NCBI GenBank assembly: GCA_964623315.1
Contig: CAZUSU010000011.1
Coordinates: 1 to 23,037 of the forward strand
Origin: CAZUSU01 sp964623315
GTDB taxonomy: Bacteria; Patescibacteriota; Patescibacteriia; Magasanikbacterales; 2-02-FULL-50-9b
Length of the DNA stretch: 23,037 bases
Reading direction: 5' to 3'
Below are positions 1 through 7,532 of the stretch, one piece after another (positions within the stretch are counted from its first letter, which is position 1; each line of letters begins with the position of its first letter). The position numbers and the translations under genes were made by a program. Under the pieces are notes generated by a model. That model had not been told where the DNA came from. It saw only the letters and a list, made by a program, of their open reading frames with translations, and ran no database searches.

Positions 1-121
1 GCTCAATGCATAGATCATAACGACAGTTTTCACCAAACGGAAATAGTACTTGCCACCCGCAACGCATAAGATGTGTTGCAACGGCTAATTCTCCTATCGC
101 CCCTTTTTGTTTTTTGTGCAT
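1..121 (-). CDS. PD-(D/E)XK endonuclease-like protein (PDDEXK_5 type), N-terminal fragment
   Basis: The first 40 codons of a gene running off the left edge. The start reads MHKKQKG, followed by GELAVATHLMRCGW and then FPFGENCRYDL. The pattern KGxxGE...L...G..V..PFG...RYDL matches what I recall of the N-terminus of PDDEXK_5-type restriction-fold nucleases, related to group I intron-associated endonucleases. In that fold E11 and D36 would be the first active-site acids; the ExK part lies outside the window, so catalysis cannot be judged. The ATG lies 13 nt after the tRNA-Thr(TGT) discriminator base, so the gene is probably co-transcribed with that tRNA. A near-perfect anti-16S sequence, AAAGGAGGT, directly abuts the ATG, which is closer than the usual spacing. 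No other in-frame start precedes the conserved motif. The family call rests on motif memory and is moderately sure; that it is coding is likely. Confidence 0.68.
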   Translation of the reverse strand, partial: MHKKQKGAIGELAVATHLMRCGWQVLFPFGENCRYDLCIE

Positions 122-134
122 ACCTCCTTTGGTT

Positions 135-206
135 AGCCGGCGGTGGGATTCGAACCCACGCTCTTCTGTTTACAAAACAGGTGCATTACCGCTATGCTAC
201 ACCGGC
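135..206 (-). tRNA. tRNA-Thr (anticodon TGT)
   Basis: A full cloverleaf on the minus strand. The acceptor arm GCCGGTG pairs with CGCCGGC, the D arm is GCATAGCGGTAATGC, the T arm is GTGGG-TTCGAAT-CCCAC, and the anticodon loop TTTGTAA gives TGT, reading ACA. The discriminator base is T. The next bases are AAC, so the CCA tail is not encoded and must be added after transcription. It has its own promoter about 10 nt upstream. Confidence 0.95.
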
Positions 207-221
207 AATGAACGTGTGCTA

Positions 222-251
222 ATAATAGCAAAATTCATGGCAACATGTCAA
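222..251 (-). promoter_or_regulatory. Sigma-70-type promoter for tRNA-Thr(TGT) and the downstream nuclease-like gene
   Basis: On the minus strand a consensus -35 TTGACA (246-251) is followed by an 18-nt spacer and the -10 TATTAT (222-227). The predicted start near 215 leaves a leader of about 9 nt before the tRNA 5' end. It lies downstream of the palindromic terminator at 370-409, so it restarts transcription after the long operon has ended. Confidence 0.72.
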
Positions 252-255
252 AAAT

Positions 256-364
256 GGAGAGGGATTCGCCTCGCGCCCTCGTATCGAGCGCGTTCGGGCC
301 GGGGCTCACGCGACGCAACCTGCGCACACTCGGTTGCGCGCTCGCCCTTCGAATCCTTTCTCTC
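256..364. repeat. GC-rich imperfect inverted-repeat element between tRNA genes
   Basis: The arms are GGAGAGGGATTCG (256-268) and CGAATCCTTTCTCTC (350-364). GGATTCG/CGAATCC and GAGAG/CTCTC pair, with a TTT bulge in the right arm. The interior is strongly GC-rich and holds further hairpins, for example GCAACC...GGTTGC around 315-337. It lies in AT-rich spacer between the palindromic terminator and the promoter of tRNA-Thr(TGT). The arm ends resemble the T-loop and acceptor end of a class II tRNA such as Ser, but no complete tRNA folds. Loosely similar CAAAAAT/CAAAAT sequences flank it, which could be a worn target duplication. No protein product is credible. It could be a palindromic interspersed repeat or a tRNA-derived remnant; its function is unknown. 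Confidence 0.55.
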
Positions 365-365
365 A

Positions 366-409
366 CAAAATATTTAAAACTCACCCCCGCGGGGGTGAGT
401 TTTAAATAT
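366..409 (-). terminator. Bidirectional intrinsic terminator, perfect 40-bp palindrome after tRNA-Tyr
   Basis: Bases 370-409 form a perfect inverted repeat of two 20-nt halves with no unpaired centre. The core is ACTCACCCCCG/CGGGGGTGAGT, flanked by AAAA and TTTT tracts and ending in ATATTT/AAATAT. On the minus strand it starts at the discriminator base of tRNA-Tyr and ends in a short U-rich run, TATTTTG. This is the expected 3' end of the long leftward operon. The symmetry means it should also terminate rightward transcription. Confidence 0.82.
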
Positions 410-491
410 GGGTGGGGAAGGATTCGAACCTTCGAAGGCGTAAGCCAACAGATTTACAGTCTGCCGTGTTTGACCACTTCACTACCCACCC
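409..491 (-). tRNA. tRNA-Tyr (anticodon GTA)
   Basis: A class II tRNA on the minus strand. The acceptor arm GGGTGGG pairs with CCCACCC, the anticodon loop CTGTAAA gives GTA, there is a long variable arm, and the T arm is GAAGG-TTCGAAT-CCTTC. The discriminator is A. No CCA is encoded, because the next bases already belong to the palindromic terminator. It lies 22 nt downstream of tRNA-Thr(GGT) and is probably transcribed with it. Confidence 0.95.
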
Positions 492-513
492 GTAACAGGG
501 GTGTACCTTCATA

Positions 514-586
514 AGCCGTTGGCCGGATTTGAACCGGCGACCTACTCCTTACCATGGAGTTGCTCTACCAACTGAGCTACAACGGC
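514..586 (-). tRNA. tRNA-Thr (anticodon GGT)
   Basis: A cloverleaf on the minus strand. The acceptor arm GCCGTTG pairs with CAACGGC, the D arm is GCTCAGTTGGTAGAGC, the anticodon loop ATGGTAA gives GGT, reading ACC, and the T arm is CCGG-TTCAAAT-CCGG. The discriminator is T, as in the other Thr tRNA here, and CCA is not encoded. Only 11 nt separate it from the stop codon of the TPR gene, and no promoter is evident between them, so it is likely processed from the end of the long protein operon. Confidence 0.95.
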
Positions 587-597
587 GAGTAGGGCAT

Positions 598-1503
598 TTA
601 CATTTCCCGAATGCGCTCCTCCCACTCCCCCAATTTCTGATTCTCCGGATTTGCAACCTGAAGTTGCAACAGCGTCTCGCGCGCCTGACGCTGATCGCCT
701 GATATTATACTAATTTCTAGGAGATGGTCAAGCACCCACGGATTATTTGGTTCAATCTGTGCCGCTTTTTTATAGGCGCCAATTGCTTCGGCCAGTCCGC
801 CAAGTTCCTTGTAGCAATCGCCGGCATCCACCCACCGCTTTGCCAGCGTATCGTCAAGTGCGAGTGCGCGCTCAAACGCATGGACGGCCTCGCTGTATTG
901 TCCTTGTGCCTTTAACGCACGCCCCAAAAACGCCCATGCCATCGCATTCGTATCCGTCAGGGATCGTACTACATGTTCCAACGTTTCAACGGCCTCCACA
1001 TACCGTTCTGATGCAAAATAATTTTTACCCAATCCCACATACGCCGTCACATTTTTTGGATCAACACTAATGACGTCCACATATTTTTTTTCTGCCTCCT
1101 CATAAAGCGTCGCGTGCCGCGCCGTATCCCCTTCTTCCAGTGTGCGTAAAATATACGCACGCCGTTCGTGCTGGCTTTTAGAGCGCCACCGTTCAAAGGA
1201 GCGCTTCCATTCAAGCGTGCGATACTGATCGGCCAGATAATTTGCTCCGTCACGAAATTTTTGTTGTATCCGCAGACACGCGCGAATTATTGGCGCCGCA
1301 TGTGCCAACAGTTGTTGTGCGTGTTGCTGTCCCCGACGCAAAAAACGTGTCGCGACCAACTCTTCTTTGGTGCGTTTTTCGTGCGCGCGCGGGACAGTTG
1401 AAACATCAAGCGCCGCAATGGCACCGGCATGACGCACGCATACGGCGGCAATAACTAAACCGGCGGCCACGCACACCCCCACCCACAATAAAAGCATGAC
1501 CAT
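598..1503 (-). CDS. Membrane-anchored TPR-repeat protein
   Basis: A 301-residue protein with one N-terminal membrane segment (about residues 2-24, hydrophobic, starting MVMLLLWVGV). A long charged helical stretch follows to about residue 125, then several tetratricopeptide repeats to about residue 285. Repeat signatures include AYVGLGKNYFASERYVEAV, AFLGRALKAQGQYSEAV and DAGDCYKELGGLAEAI. TPRs bind partner proteins, so a scaffold or assembly role at the membrane is plausible; no enzymatic motif is seen. The start lies 2 nt after the tpiA stop, with only a weak purine-rich sequence before it, so translational coupling to tpiA is likely. ATG codons 1 and 3 are both possible starts. It is the last protein gene of the long operon before the tRNAs. 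The fold is certain; the function is unknown. Confidence 0.85.
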   Translation of the reverse strand: MVMLLLWVGVCVAAGLVIAAVCVRHAGAIAALDVSTVPRAHEKRTKEELVATRFLRRGQQHAQQLLAHAAPIIRACLRIQQKFRDGANYLADQYRTLEWKRSFERWRSKSQHERRAYILRTLEEGDTARHATLYEEAEKKYVDVISVDPKNVTAYVGLGKNYFASERYVEAVETLEHVVRSLTDTNAMAWAFLGRALKAQGQYSEAVHAFERALALDDTLAKRWVDAGDCYKELGGLAEAIGAYKKAAQIEPNNPWVLDHLLEISIISGDQRQARETLLQLQVANPENQKLGEWEERIREM

Positions 1504-1505
1504 AG

Positions 1506-2261
1506 TTATGTGGTTCCCCGTACGCCTGCCAATTTTTTTGCAATGGCGAAAAATGACGTGTGCGTCGTGGATGCGCTACCCACCAAAAGTCCATCAGCTC
1601 CCCCTGCGCGTACAAACGCCGCCGCATTGGTAGGCGACACACTGCCGCCGTAACAGACCAAAACGGGTTTGCCCACTTGCGAGCGGATCTGTTCGTGCAT
1701 CGTCTGCGCTTCCTGCGGCGAAATTGAAACGCCAGAACCGATTGCCCAGCGCGGCTCGTATGCAATAATTAATCGGGACAGGTGGTCACGCACCGCCACT
1801 GCTTCTAATGAGGATTTTATTTGTCGCGTCACTACGGCAAACGCTTTTCCTTCTTGCCGCTCATCTTTTGTTTCACCGACACATAAAATGACGGTAAGTC
1901 CGGCGGTCAATGCCGCCGCGCATTTGCGTCTTATGAGCAGATCGTCTTCCGCATACCACTGCCGGCGTTCGCTATGCCCAATAATTGCGTAAGTAACGCC
2001 GAGCGCACGCACGGCGGCGGGTCCAATAGCGCCGGTATATGCGCCTTCATTGGTAAATCCAACGTCCTGCGCCGCCAGCGCGAGGTGCCGCGTTCTACGC
2101 GCCGCGCAAGCCGGCAGGGCCAATAGGGGCGGAGCAACGACCAACACAACTGATTTTCGCCACGGCGCCTTTGCATACGTGCGCGCAAAAGTGGCGTACC
2201 GCGCGGGCGCCACCGCTTCCCGCACCTGCTGTTTCCAATTGGCGATCAGCAGAAATGCCAT
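1506..2261 (-). CDS. tpiA: Triosephosphate isomerase
   Basis: Interconverts dihydroxyacetone phosphate and glyceraldehyde 3-phosphate in glycolysis, in the cytoplasm. The length of 251 residues is normal for the family. Catalytic residues are all present: N8 and K10 in ANWKQQ, H96 in IIGHSERR, and E169 in AYEPRWAIG. The phosphate-binding loops YGGSVSP (about 204) and GADGLLVGSAS (about 221) are intact. The first strand has ANWK where many homologues have GNWKMN, a mild variation. The start lies 1 nt after the stop of the M16 peptidase gene and no Shine-Dalgarno site is seen. It is the only glycolytic gene in the operon. Confidence 0.97.
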   Translation of the reverse strand: MAFLLIANWKQQVREAVAPARYATFARTYAKAPWRKSVVLVVAPPLLALPACAARRTRHLALAAQDVGFTNEGAYTGAIGPAAVRALGVTYAIIGHSERRQWYAEDDLLIRRKCAAALTAGLTVILCVGETKDERQEGKAFAVVTRQIKSSLEAVAVRDHLSRLIIAYEPRWAIGSGVSISPQEAQTMHEQIRSQVGKPVLVCYGGSVSPTNAAAFVRAGGADGLLVGSASTTHTSFFAIAKKLAGVRGTT

Positions 2262-2262
2262 A

Positions 2263-3558
2263 TTATTTTTTTTGCCACGGCAACTGTGCCGCGTTCAAAA
2301 ATTCTTTTTCATCTTTGTACGGACCGATGACGCCCATCTTGGCATGTTTGAATTGCAGTACGGTTTTTGCCACCCGATGAATATCGGCGGCTGTCACCCG
2401 TTTTAATCGTGCGAATTTTTGTTCCGGCGTTTCTGTTTTTTTCATGAGCAATTTTTGCTGACCAAAAAAATCCGCGACGCGCGCCGAATCCTCAAACTGC
2501 AATGTCATTTTACCAAACAGGTGATCTTTTGCCATGCGTACTTCTTCTGGCGTGACGGAATTCTGCAGTACCTGCTGTAATTCGTCGTAGATAACTTTCA
2601 TCGCTTCGCGCAAGCGGCTCTTATCCAAACCGCTGGTAATGGTAAAGGCCCCTGCGTCGCCATAATTGGTTACGCCGGTACGAATGACATAGCATAAACC
2701 GCGCCGCTCGCGTACGCCAATAAACAACCGCGAGCTCATGGATCCGCCCAAAATAACGTGCAATAGTAACAGCGGCGCATTGCGCGGGTCGTCATAATTG
2801 AACGCCGGAAAGCCGAGCACCATGTGCATCTGATCCGTCTGCTTGTGCATAATGCGCACCGCACTTTTTGCGTTACGACGCGCGACCGCCCACGAAAATG
2901 GTTTATAAACAAGTCGCGTTGCTCCGTGTTTTGGTTCGGCGCCAAAATATTTTTTAATCAATTCGCGCGCGCCCGCCGCCACATTGCCCGCCATCACCAA
3001 CACCAATTGCTCAGGCGCGTAAAATCGTTTTTTATACGAAAGCAGAGCATCAAGTTTCATATCCTTAATGCTTTGCGTTGGCCCACCAATGCGCCACCCC
3101 AGCGTACTGCCGGCAAACATCTGCTCTTCAAAAAGTTCTTCAACTTTCATGGACGGATTATCTTCGTACATGTTGAGTTCTTCTACGATCACCCCACGCT
3201 CGCGTTCAAATTCTTTGGAATCAAATTTTGATTTGTAGAGCATGTCGGATAATAAATCCAACGCCAGTTCTGTGCGGCGACTGTCAATTTTTATGTAATA
3301 GGCCGTGTGATCTTTGCTGGTGAATGCGTTATAATCGGCGCCCACGGCGTCCAACTGTTTTGATAAATCTTCGGTGGTCGGACGTTTTTCTGTCCCCTTA
3401 AACATCAAGTGCTCCAAAAAATGCGAGCCGCCCCAAAGCGGGAGCGGTTCGTAACGTGATCCCACGGCAAAATATGCCAGCACGGTGATAGCTTTGGTAT
3501 CTTTTTGTGGGACAAGTACCACGCGTGTCCCATTTTTTAACGTGAACTGTTCATGCAT
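2263..3558 (-). CDS. M16 family zinc metallopeptidase (processing-peptidase-like)
   Basis: A 431-residue M16 (pitrilysin/mitochondrial processing peptidase) protein. The inverted zinc motif HFLEH places ligands H46 and H50 and the catalytic base E49. The third ligand fits E126, at the expected distance of about 76 residues. The family stretch GADYNAFTSKDHTAYY follows the zinc site. The C-terminal M16 domain carries the conserved R...Y pair in RERRGLCY (R284, Y291), so the enzyme is probably active. No signal peptide or membrane segment is seen, so it should act in the cytoplasm as a homodimer, as expected for bacterial relatives of about 420 residues; substrates are probably small peptides or presequence-like segments. 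The start overlaps the 3' end of glyS by 8 nt, indicating coupled translation. Confidence 0.95.
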   Translation of the reverse strand: MHEQFTLKNGTRVVLVPQKDTKAITVLAYFAVGSRYEPLPLWGGSHFLEHLMFKGTEKRPTTEDLSKQLDAVGADYNAFTSKDHTAYYIKIDSRRTELALDLLSDMLYKSKFDSKEFERERGVIVEELNMYEDNPSMKVEELFEEQMFAGSTLGWRIGGPTQSIKDMKLDALLSYKKRFYAPEQLVLVMAGNVAAGARELIKKYFGAEPKHGATRLVYKPFSWAVARRNAKSAVRIMHKQTDQMHMVLGFPAFNYDDPRNAPLLLLHVILGGSMSSRLFIGVRERRGLCYVIRTGVTNYGDAGAFTITSGLDKSRLREAMKVIYDELQQVLQNSVTPEEVRMAKDHLFGKMTLQFEDSARVADFFGQQKLLMKKTETPEQKFARLKRVTAADIHRVAKTVLQFKHAKMGVIGPYKDEKEFLNAAQLPWQKK

Positions 3559-4879
3559 AGAGTTGTTTTTTTACCCGTTCGGCGAGATCGGCAATGGATA
3601 CACGTTTCTGTTCCGTGGTGTCGCGATCGCGCACCGTAACGGCATGGTCAGCGAGTGAATCAAAATCAAACGTCACACAAAGCGGCGTGCCGATTTCGTC
3701 TTGACGGCGATAGCGTTTACCAATGGATTGCGTTTCATCGTATTCAACAGCGATGTCTGCGTCACGCAATTGTTGCGCTAATTTTTTTGCCGGCTCGGTG
3801 AGTTCTGCTTTTTTTGACAGAGGGAGAACGGCAACTTTTACCGGCGCCATCCAGTACGGAAAACGCATCACGACGCGCGCTTCGTTATCTACGACGTCTT
3901 CGTCGTATGCTTCCAGCAGAGCCACCAGTATAGAACGATCCACGCCAAACGACGGTTCAATAACGTGCGGCACCAATTTTTCATTTTGATCGTCCGGATT
4001 GGTGTAAGTTAAATCCTGTCCGCTGTGCTCTTCGTGTTTGTTCAGATCATAGTTCGTGCGGTACGCCAAACCATACAGTTCTTTTTGGCCGAACGGATAA
4101 TCATATTCCACATCCACCGTGCGCTGGGAATAAAACGCGCGGTCTTCGTCCGGAATGTCAACGTAATGTAAACGCTCCGGCGCAACGCCCAACAGAGCCA
4201 CCCATGTTTTCATTTCGCCAAGAAAATGTTCAAAATAGTTCTCCCATTCTTCGGCGCGAACAAAATATTCAATTTCCATCTGCTCAAATTCCCGCTGACG
4301 AAAAATAAAATTGCCTGGGGTAATTTCGTTACGAAACGCTTTGCCGATTTGCGCCACACCAAACGGCAGGCGGCGGCGCGTGGTCTCCAGCACATTTTTA
4401 AAATCAACAAAGATTGCCTGTGCTGTTTCGGGGCGCAGATACACCATGGCCGCAGGATCTTGCGTGGGTCCGAGCCACGTCTGCAACATCAAATTAAATT
4501 GGCGCGCCTCGGTAAATTCTTTTTTGCCGCACAAAGGACACGCGCCGGTGAGCTGATCTGCGCGCAACCGTGCATGACACGCCTTGCATTCCACCAGCGG
4601 ATCGCTGAACGTTGCCACGTGACCGCTCGCTGACCATACTTTGGGGTTCATCAATAACGCGGCGTCAATCCCCACCATATCGGCGCGGCGTTGTACGAAC
4701 ATTTTCCACCACATGGCTTTGATGTTATTTTTGAGTTCAACGCCCAAGGGGCCGTAGTCCCACGAATTTGCCAAACCGCCGTAAATTTCCGATCCCGGAT
4801 AAACAAACCCGCGCCGTTTGCACAGCGACACAATTTTTTCCATCAGTTCTGGCCCGCGAGAAAATTCGCCCATACGCAC
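3551..4879 (-). CDS. glyS: Glycyl-tRNA synthetase, alpha2 (dimeric, class II) type
   Basis: Charges tRNA-Gly with glycine. The N-terminus has the family signature KIVSLCKRRGF followed by GSEIYGGLANSWDYGPLG. A four-cysteine zinc-binding insert, CKAC...CPLC, follows, then class II motif 2 in FRNEITPGNFIFRQREFEQ and motif 3 around GVDRSILVALLEAY. The C-terminal anticodon-binding domain starts near VAVLPLSKKA. This is the single-chain type shared with eukaryotes, archaea and some bacteria, not the alpha2beta2 GlyQ/GlyS enzyme. The given start is a GTG whose G is the last base of the frr stop. An ATG two codons later (4873) is an equally good start, and homologues often begin near MEKIVSL (4843). 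About 442 residues is slightly short but complete. Confidence 0.96.
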   Translation of the reverse strand: MRMGEFSRGPELMEKIVSLCKRRGFVYPGSEIYGGLANSWDYGPLGVELKNNIKAMWWKMFVQRRADMVGIDAALLMNPKVWSASGHVATFSDPLVECKACHARLRADQLTGACPLCGKKEFTEARQFNLMLQTWLGPTQDPAAMVYLRPETAQAIFVDFKNVLETTRRRLPFGVAQIGKAFRNEITPGNFIFRQREFEQMEIEYFVRAEEWENYFEHFLGEMKTWVALLGVAPERLHYVDIPDEDRAFYSQRTVDVEYDYPFGQKELYGLAYRTNYDLNKHEEHSGQDLTYTNPDDQNEKLVPHVIEPSFGVDRSILVALLEAYDEDVVDNEARVVMRFPYWMAPVKVAVLPLSKKAELTEPAKKLAQQLRDADIAVEYDETQSIGKRYRRQDEIGTPLCVTFDFDSLADHAVTVRDRDTTEQKRVSIADLAERVKKQLYA

Positions 4880-5427
4880 TATATCGTCATGATTTCTTTT
4901 TCTTTATCTTCGGCTATCTCTTTGATGCGATCATTGTAATCCTTCACCAACAGATCCAGTTTTTCGCACAACGCATAACGGTCGTCTTCCGGAATAACGT
5001 GCGTTGTTTCTGCTTCAATAATCATGGTGCGCACTTCATCGCGCTGTTGGCGAATTTTGATGCGCGCATCTTCGGCGCGCTGACCCACAATCTTTGTTAA
5101 ATTTTTGCGATTCTCTTCGGTCATCGCCGGCAGGTTAATCCGAATCGCCTTGCCGTCATTCACCGGATTTATTCCGAGACCGGCGTTGCGAATGGCGTCT
5201 TCTATTGCCTTCATGAGTGTTTTATCCCACGGTTCAATGGCCAACGACTTGGCATCGGTAACGGAGATGCTGGCAACACCTTTGATATTCATCGGCGCGC
5301 CGTATGCTTCAACCACAACATTTTCAACAAGCGCCGGCGACGCGCGTCCGGTGCGCAGTTGGGACAACTCGGTTTTTAGAAATTCAATAACTTCGTCAAG
5401 AGCGGCTTTCGCCGTTTCTATGTACAT
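4879..5427 (-). CDS. frr: Ribosome recycling factor
   Basis: Splits post-termination ribosomes together with EF-G. The length of 182 residues is typical. Family landmarks are LRTGRASPALVENVVVEAYG near residue 25, the short domain II segment with IEPWDKTLMKAIEDAI, INLPAMTEENRKNLTK, and the long C-terminal helix with RQQRDEVRTMI. The gene lies between a lipoprotein gene and glyS, overlapping glyS by 1 nt. In many bacteria frr follows pyrH; here pyrH is about 12 kb away in another operon. No Shine-Dalgarno site is visible before the ATG, only an A-rich stretch. Confidence 0.97.
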   Translation of the reverse strand: MYIETAKAALDEVIEFLKTELSQLRTGRASPALVENVVVEAYGAPMNIKGVASISVTDAKSLAIEPWDKTLMKAIEDAIRNAGLGINPVNDGKAIRINLPAMTEENRKNLTKIVGQRAEDARIKIRQQRDEVRTMIIEAETTHVIPEDDRYALCEKLDLLVKDYNDRIKEIAEDKEKEIMTI

Positions 5428-5433
5428 AATTTT

Positions 5434-6567
5434 TTATTGTTGAGGATTGCGCCATGTTCCGAGCCAGATCGTTTCCAATTCCTGTTTTTGCCCTTGCGCG
5501 TTAGCGACATCTGCCGATTGCACGAGCAATGTTTTGAACAGGCGCGATGACGGTACCTGTTTGGTATTCCATGATTTGCCGGCGTCGCTGGATCGATAGA
5601 ATCCACACCCCGTCCCCTGCGCCGAACAGGCGCCGTAATAGATCATGTTGGGATTGCGCGGATTAAGCGCCAGCGACAGAATATTGGTCTCACGCGGCGC
5701 CGTGAGCAAGGTAAGCGGCTCCCACACGCCGCCACCATTTTCAGAGCGCAAAATACCATACTCGGTTCCCACGAGCAAGGCGTCATCTTTTGAGGTGTCA
5801 ATGGCGATGGAAAAAACATCTTCCATGCCGCCAAATTTATCACTGTCCACGCGCGTCCACGTTTTTCCGGAATCTGCGGAGCGGCGCAAACCGCCAAGCG
5901 CTGTGGCAGAATACACCACCCCTTTTTTCTTTGGATGCACAACAATGGCCCGAATACGTTTGTCCTCAAATCGGGTGAGTTTGGTCCATGACCCTCCGGC
6001 ATTGTCCGAGCGAAATATATCGCCGACGCTGTTGCCCAAAAATATTTGGAGTCGGTCCATCGGATTGATTGCAATAGACGTTAAATGACGGTCGCCCAGT
6101 TCGTTTGAATTTATCGCCAACCACGAACGGCCGCAATTTAATGTGCGCATTAAGAAACTTTGGTTTGCCGGATTAACGGTTGTGGCATACACAATGCAAC
6201 TGTTGGTCGGGTCAACCGCAATGGCGTTAACACGCGAAGCCATAAGATTTGCGGCGGAGGGCGCATACTTTTTTGCCATGAGCCAACCTTCGCCACCATC
6301 AAACGTATAAAAAATTCCGTTTGCAGAAGTGCCGGCCCACATTGCCTGCGCGTCCGACGGATCAATGACCAGCGTAAAAACATCCACCGTATTGAACGAA
6401 ACCTTTTGGCCCGATGCCGTTAACACCGCGCTCTTTGACGCCCACTGTGCTCCGGCGTCCGTTGATTTTAAAACACCGCCATCCGGTCCGACGGTTTGGC
6501 CGCCACAACCGGCGCCCAGCAGAAGGAACATCGTAACACCAAAACCAAATAACAATTTTTTTGACAT
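5434..6567 (-). CDS. Lipoprotein with BNR/Asp-box beta-propeller
   Basis: A 377-residue exported protein. The ATG at 6567 was chosen because it directly gives a signal sequence, MSKKLLFGFGVTMFLLLGAGC. C21 is a likely lipidation site, although Gly at -3 is unusual for a lipobox; the upstream extension of this reading frame is not signal-like. The mature part carries about seven Asp-box-like motifs (S-x-D-x-G-x-x-W): STDAGAQW, TFDGGEGW, LNCGRSW, SDNAGGSW, SADSGKTW, SENGGGVW and SSDAGKSW, spaced as in a sialidase/sortilin/Ycf48-type propeller. Asp-boxes are structural and do not show glycosidase activity. A role in binding protein or glycan at the cell surface is an inference. A TATAAT lies about 55 nt upstream, so it may have its own weak promoter within the operon. 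Confidence 0.88.
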   Translation of the reverse strand: MSKKLLFGFGVTMFLLLGAGCGGQTVGPDGGVLKSTDAGAQWASKSAVLTASGQKVSFNTVDVFTLVIDPSDAQAMWAGTSANGIFYTFDGGEGWLMAKKYAPSAANLMASRVNAIAVDPTNSCIVYATTVNPANQSFLMRTLNCGRSWLAINSNELGDRHLTSIAINPMDRLQIFLGNSVGDIFRSDNAGGSWTKLTRFEDKRIRAIVVHPKKKGVVYSATALGGLRRSADSGKTWTRVDSDKFGGMEDVFSIAIDTSKDDALLVGTEYGILRSENGGGVWEPLTLLTAPRETNILSLALNPRNPNMIYYGACSAQGTGCGFYRSSDAGKSWNTKQVPSSRLFKTLLVQSADVANAQGQKQELETIWLGTWRNPQQ

Positions 6568-6622
6568 AACTTTTAAAATAAGATTGATGGCAATATAACA
6601 CATCCGAAGGACAGACACAACC

Positions 6623-6628
6623 ATTATA
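6623..6628 (-). promoter_or_regulatory. Possible internal -10 element before the lipoprotein gene
   Basis: A perfect TATAAT on the minus strand in the 65-nt gap between holB and the lipoprotein gene, the widest gap inside the long operon. No good -35 is found at 16-18 nt and there is no TGn extension, so promoter activity is uncertain. The predicted start is near 6616, which would give a leader of about 50 nt. Confidence 0.35.
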
Positions 6629-6632
6629 GCGC

Positions 6633-7532
6633 TTAACGACGCGGCGTGATGCGCGGCGACGTCAACGCCACGACTACGCGCTCCATCAATAACCGCGGGT
6701 GCATATTTTCATTCAGCATTCCGATCGTTGAGGCGATCTGCGGCACTGCCGCATGAAACGGCTTTGTACAGCGCAACCATAACAGCCACCATTCTAATAT
6801 TTGAGAAATTTTTGCGCGCGATTCCAGATGATCTTCTTTTTTTCCAAATAAATCGGTGAGCAGGGGCTCGGCTTCATACAGACCATGCGCCGCAATAATT
6901 TTTTCAAAACGCGTGCGTTCGGTGGTCACCTGATCGCGCAACGCGGCAGAGGCAACATACGTTATTGCCAGACCCGGTCGTCCGCCCGCAAACACGGCGG
7001 CCGCGCGCGCTAATTCCGGTGCGACGCCTTTCACACTGACATAAGAAATTATTTCCTCGGTTGCCACGCCGCTGAGGCGCACCACCACACTGCGTGAACG
7101 AACGGTGGATAAAACCGCATCACTACTGCGCGCCGCAAGAAAAAAATAAACGCGCGACCGCGGCTCTTCCATAATTTTCAACAGCGCATTACTCGCCTCT
7201 TCGCGCAGATCTTGTGCGTGGGGAATTAAAATCACCAACGGTTCCCTCTGATGCACATACAACACTTGCCGCACGGCGCGAATGGCGTCCACCGAAATGG
7301 TGGCGCGGCGCTTACCCGTTTTTTCGTCTATGCCGGCCTCCAAGGTGATGATGCGCGGGTGGCGGACGGCCTGTTCCGGCGCACATCCCAGTAACACGGC
7401 GGCACACGCACGCGCGAGCGTTTCTTTACCCACATGATCAGGACCAACAAACAATAACGCCTGCGGCAGGTGCGCGGGCAAACAACCGTTCAAATATTTT
7501 TTTGCGGCGGCATGGCCGATAACATCGTTCAT
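6633..7532 (-). CDS. holB: DNA polymerase III delta' subunit (clamp-loader AAA+ protein)
   Basis: A clamp-loader subunit that helps place the sliding clamp on DNA. From the ATG at 7532 the protein has 299 residues and begins MNDVIGHAAAKKYL, the normal start of delta' proteins. The Walker A loop GPDHVGKE lies at about residues 30-37. The segment SNALLKIMEEPRSRVYFFLAA, followed by LSTVRSRSVVVRL, is the classic delta'/gamma region before sensor 1, with SRS where many proteins have SRC. No CxxC-type zinc module is evident after Walker A. The start forms an ATGA overlap with the GT4 stop; a longer frame from 7577 is less likely. The C-terminal collar domain is weakly conserved. Whether it binds ATP productively cannot be told. 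Confidence 0.9.
   Translation of the reverse strand: MNDVIGHAAAKKYLNGCLPAHLPQALLFVGPDHVGKETLARACAAVLLGCAPEQAVRHPRIITLEAGIDEKTGKRRATISVDAIRAVRQVLYVHQREPLVILIPHAQDLREEASNALLKIMEEPRSRVYFFLAARSSDAVLSTVRSRSVVVRLSGVATEEIISYVSVKGVAPELARAAAVFAGGRPGLAITYVASAALRDQVTTERTRFEKIIAAHGLYEAEPLLTDLFGKKEDHLESRAKISQILEWWLLWLRCTKPFHAAVPQIASTIGMLNENMHPRLLMERVVVALTSPRITPRR

Noticed and set aside
114..514. Plus-strand ORFs across the tRNA region (frames containing RWDSNPRSSVYKTG and GWGRIRTFEG)
   Set aside because: They are translations of the antisense of tRNA-Thr and tRNA-Tyr and of the GC-rich repeat, a well-known artefact; they have no promoter or ribosome site.
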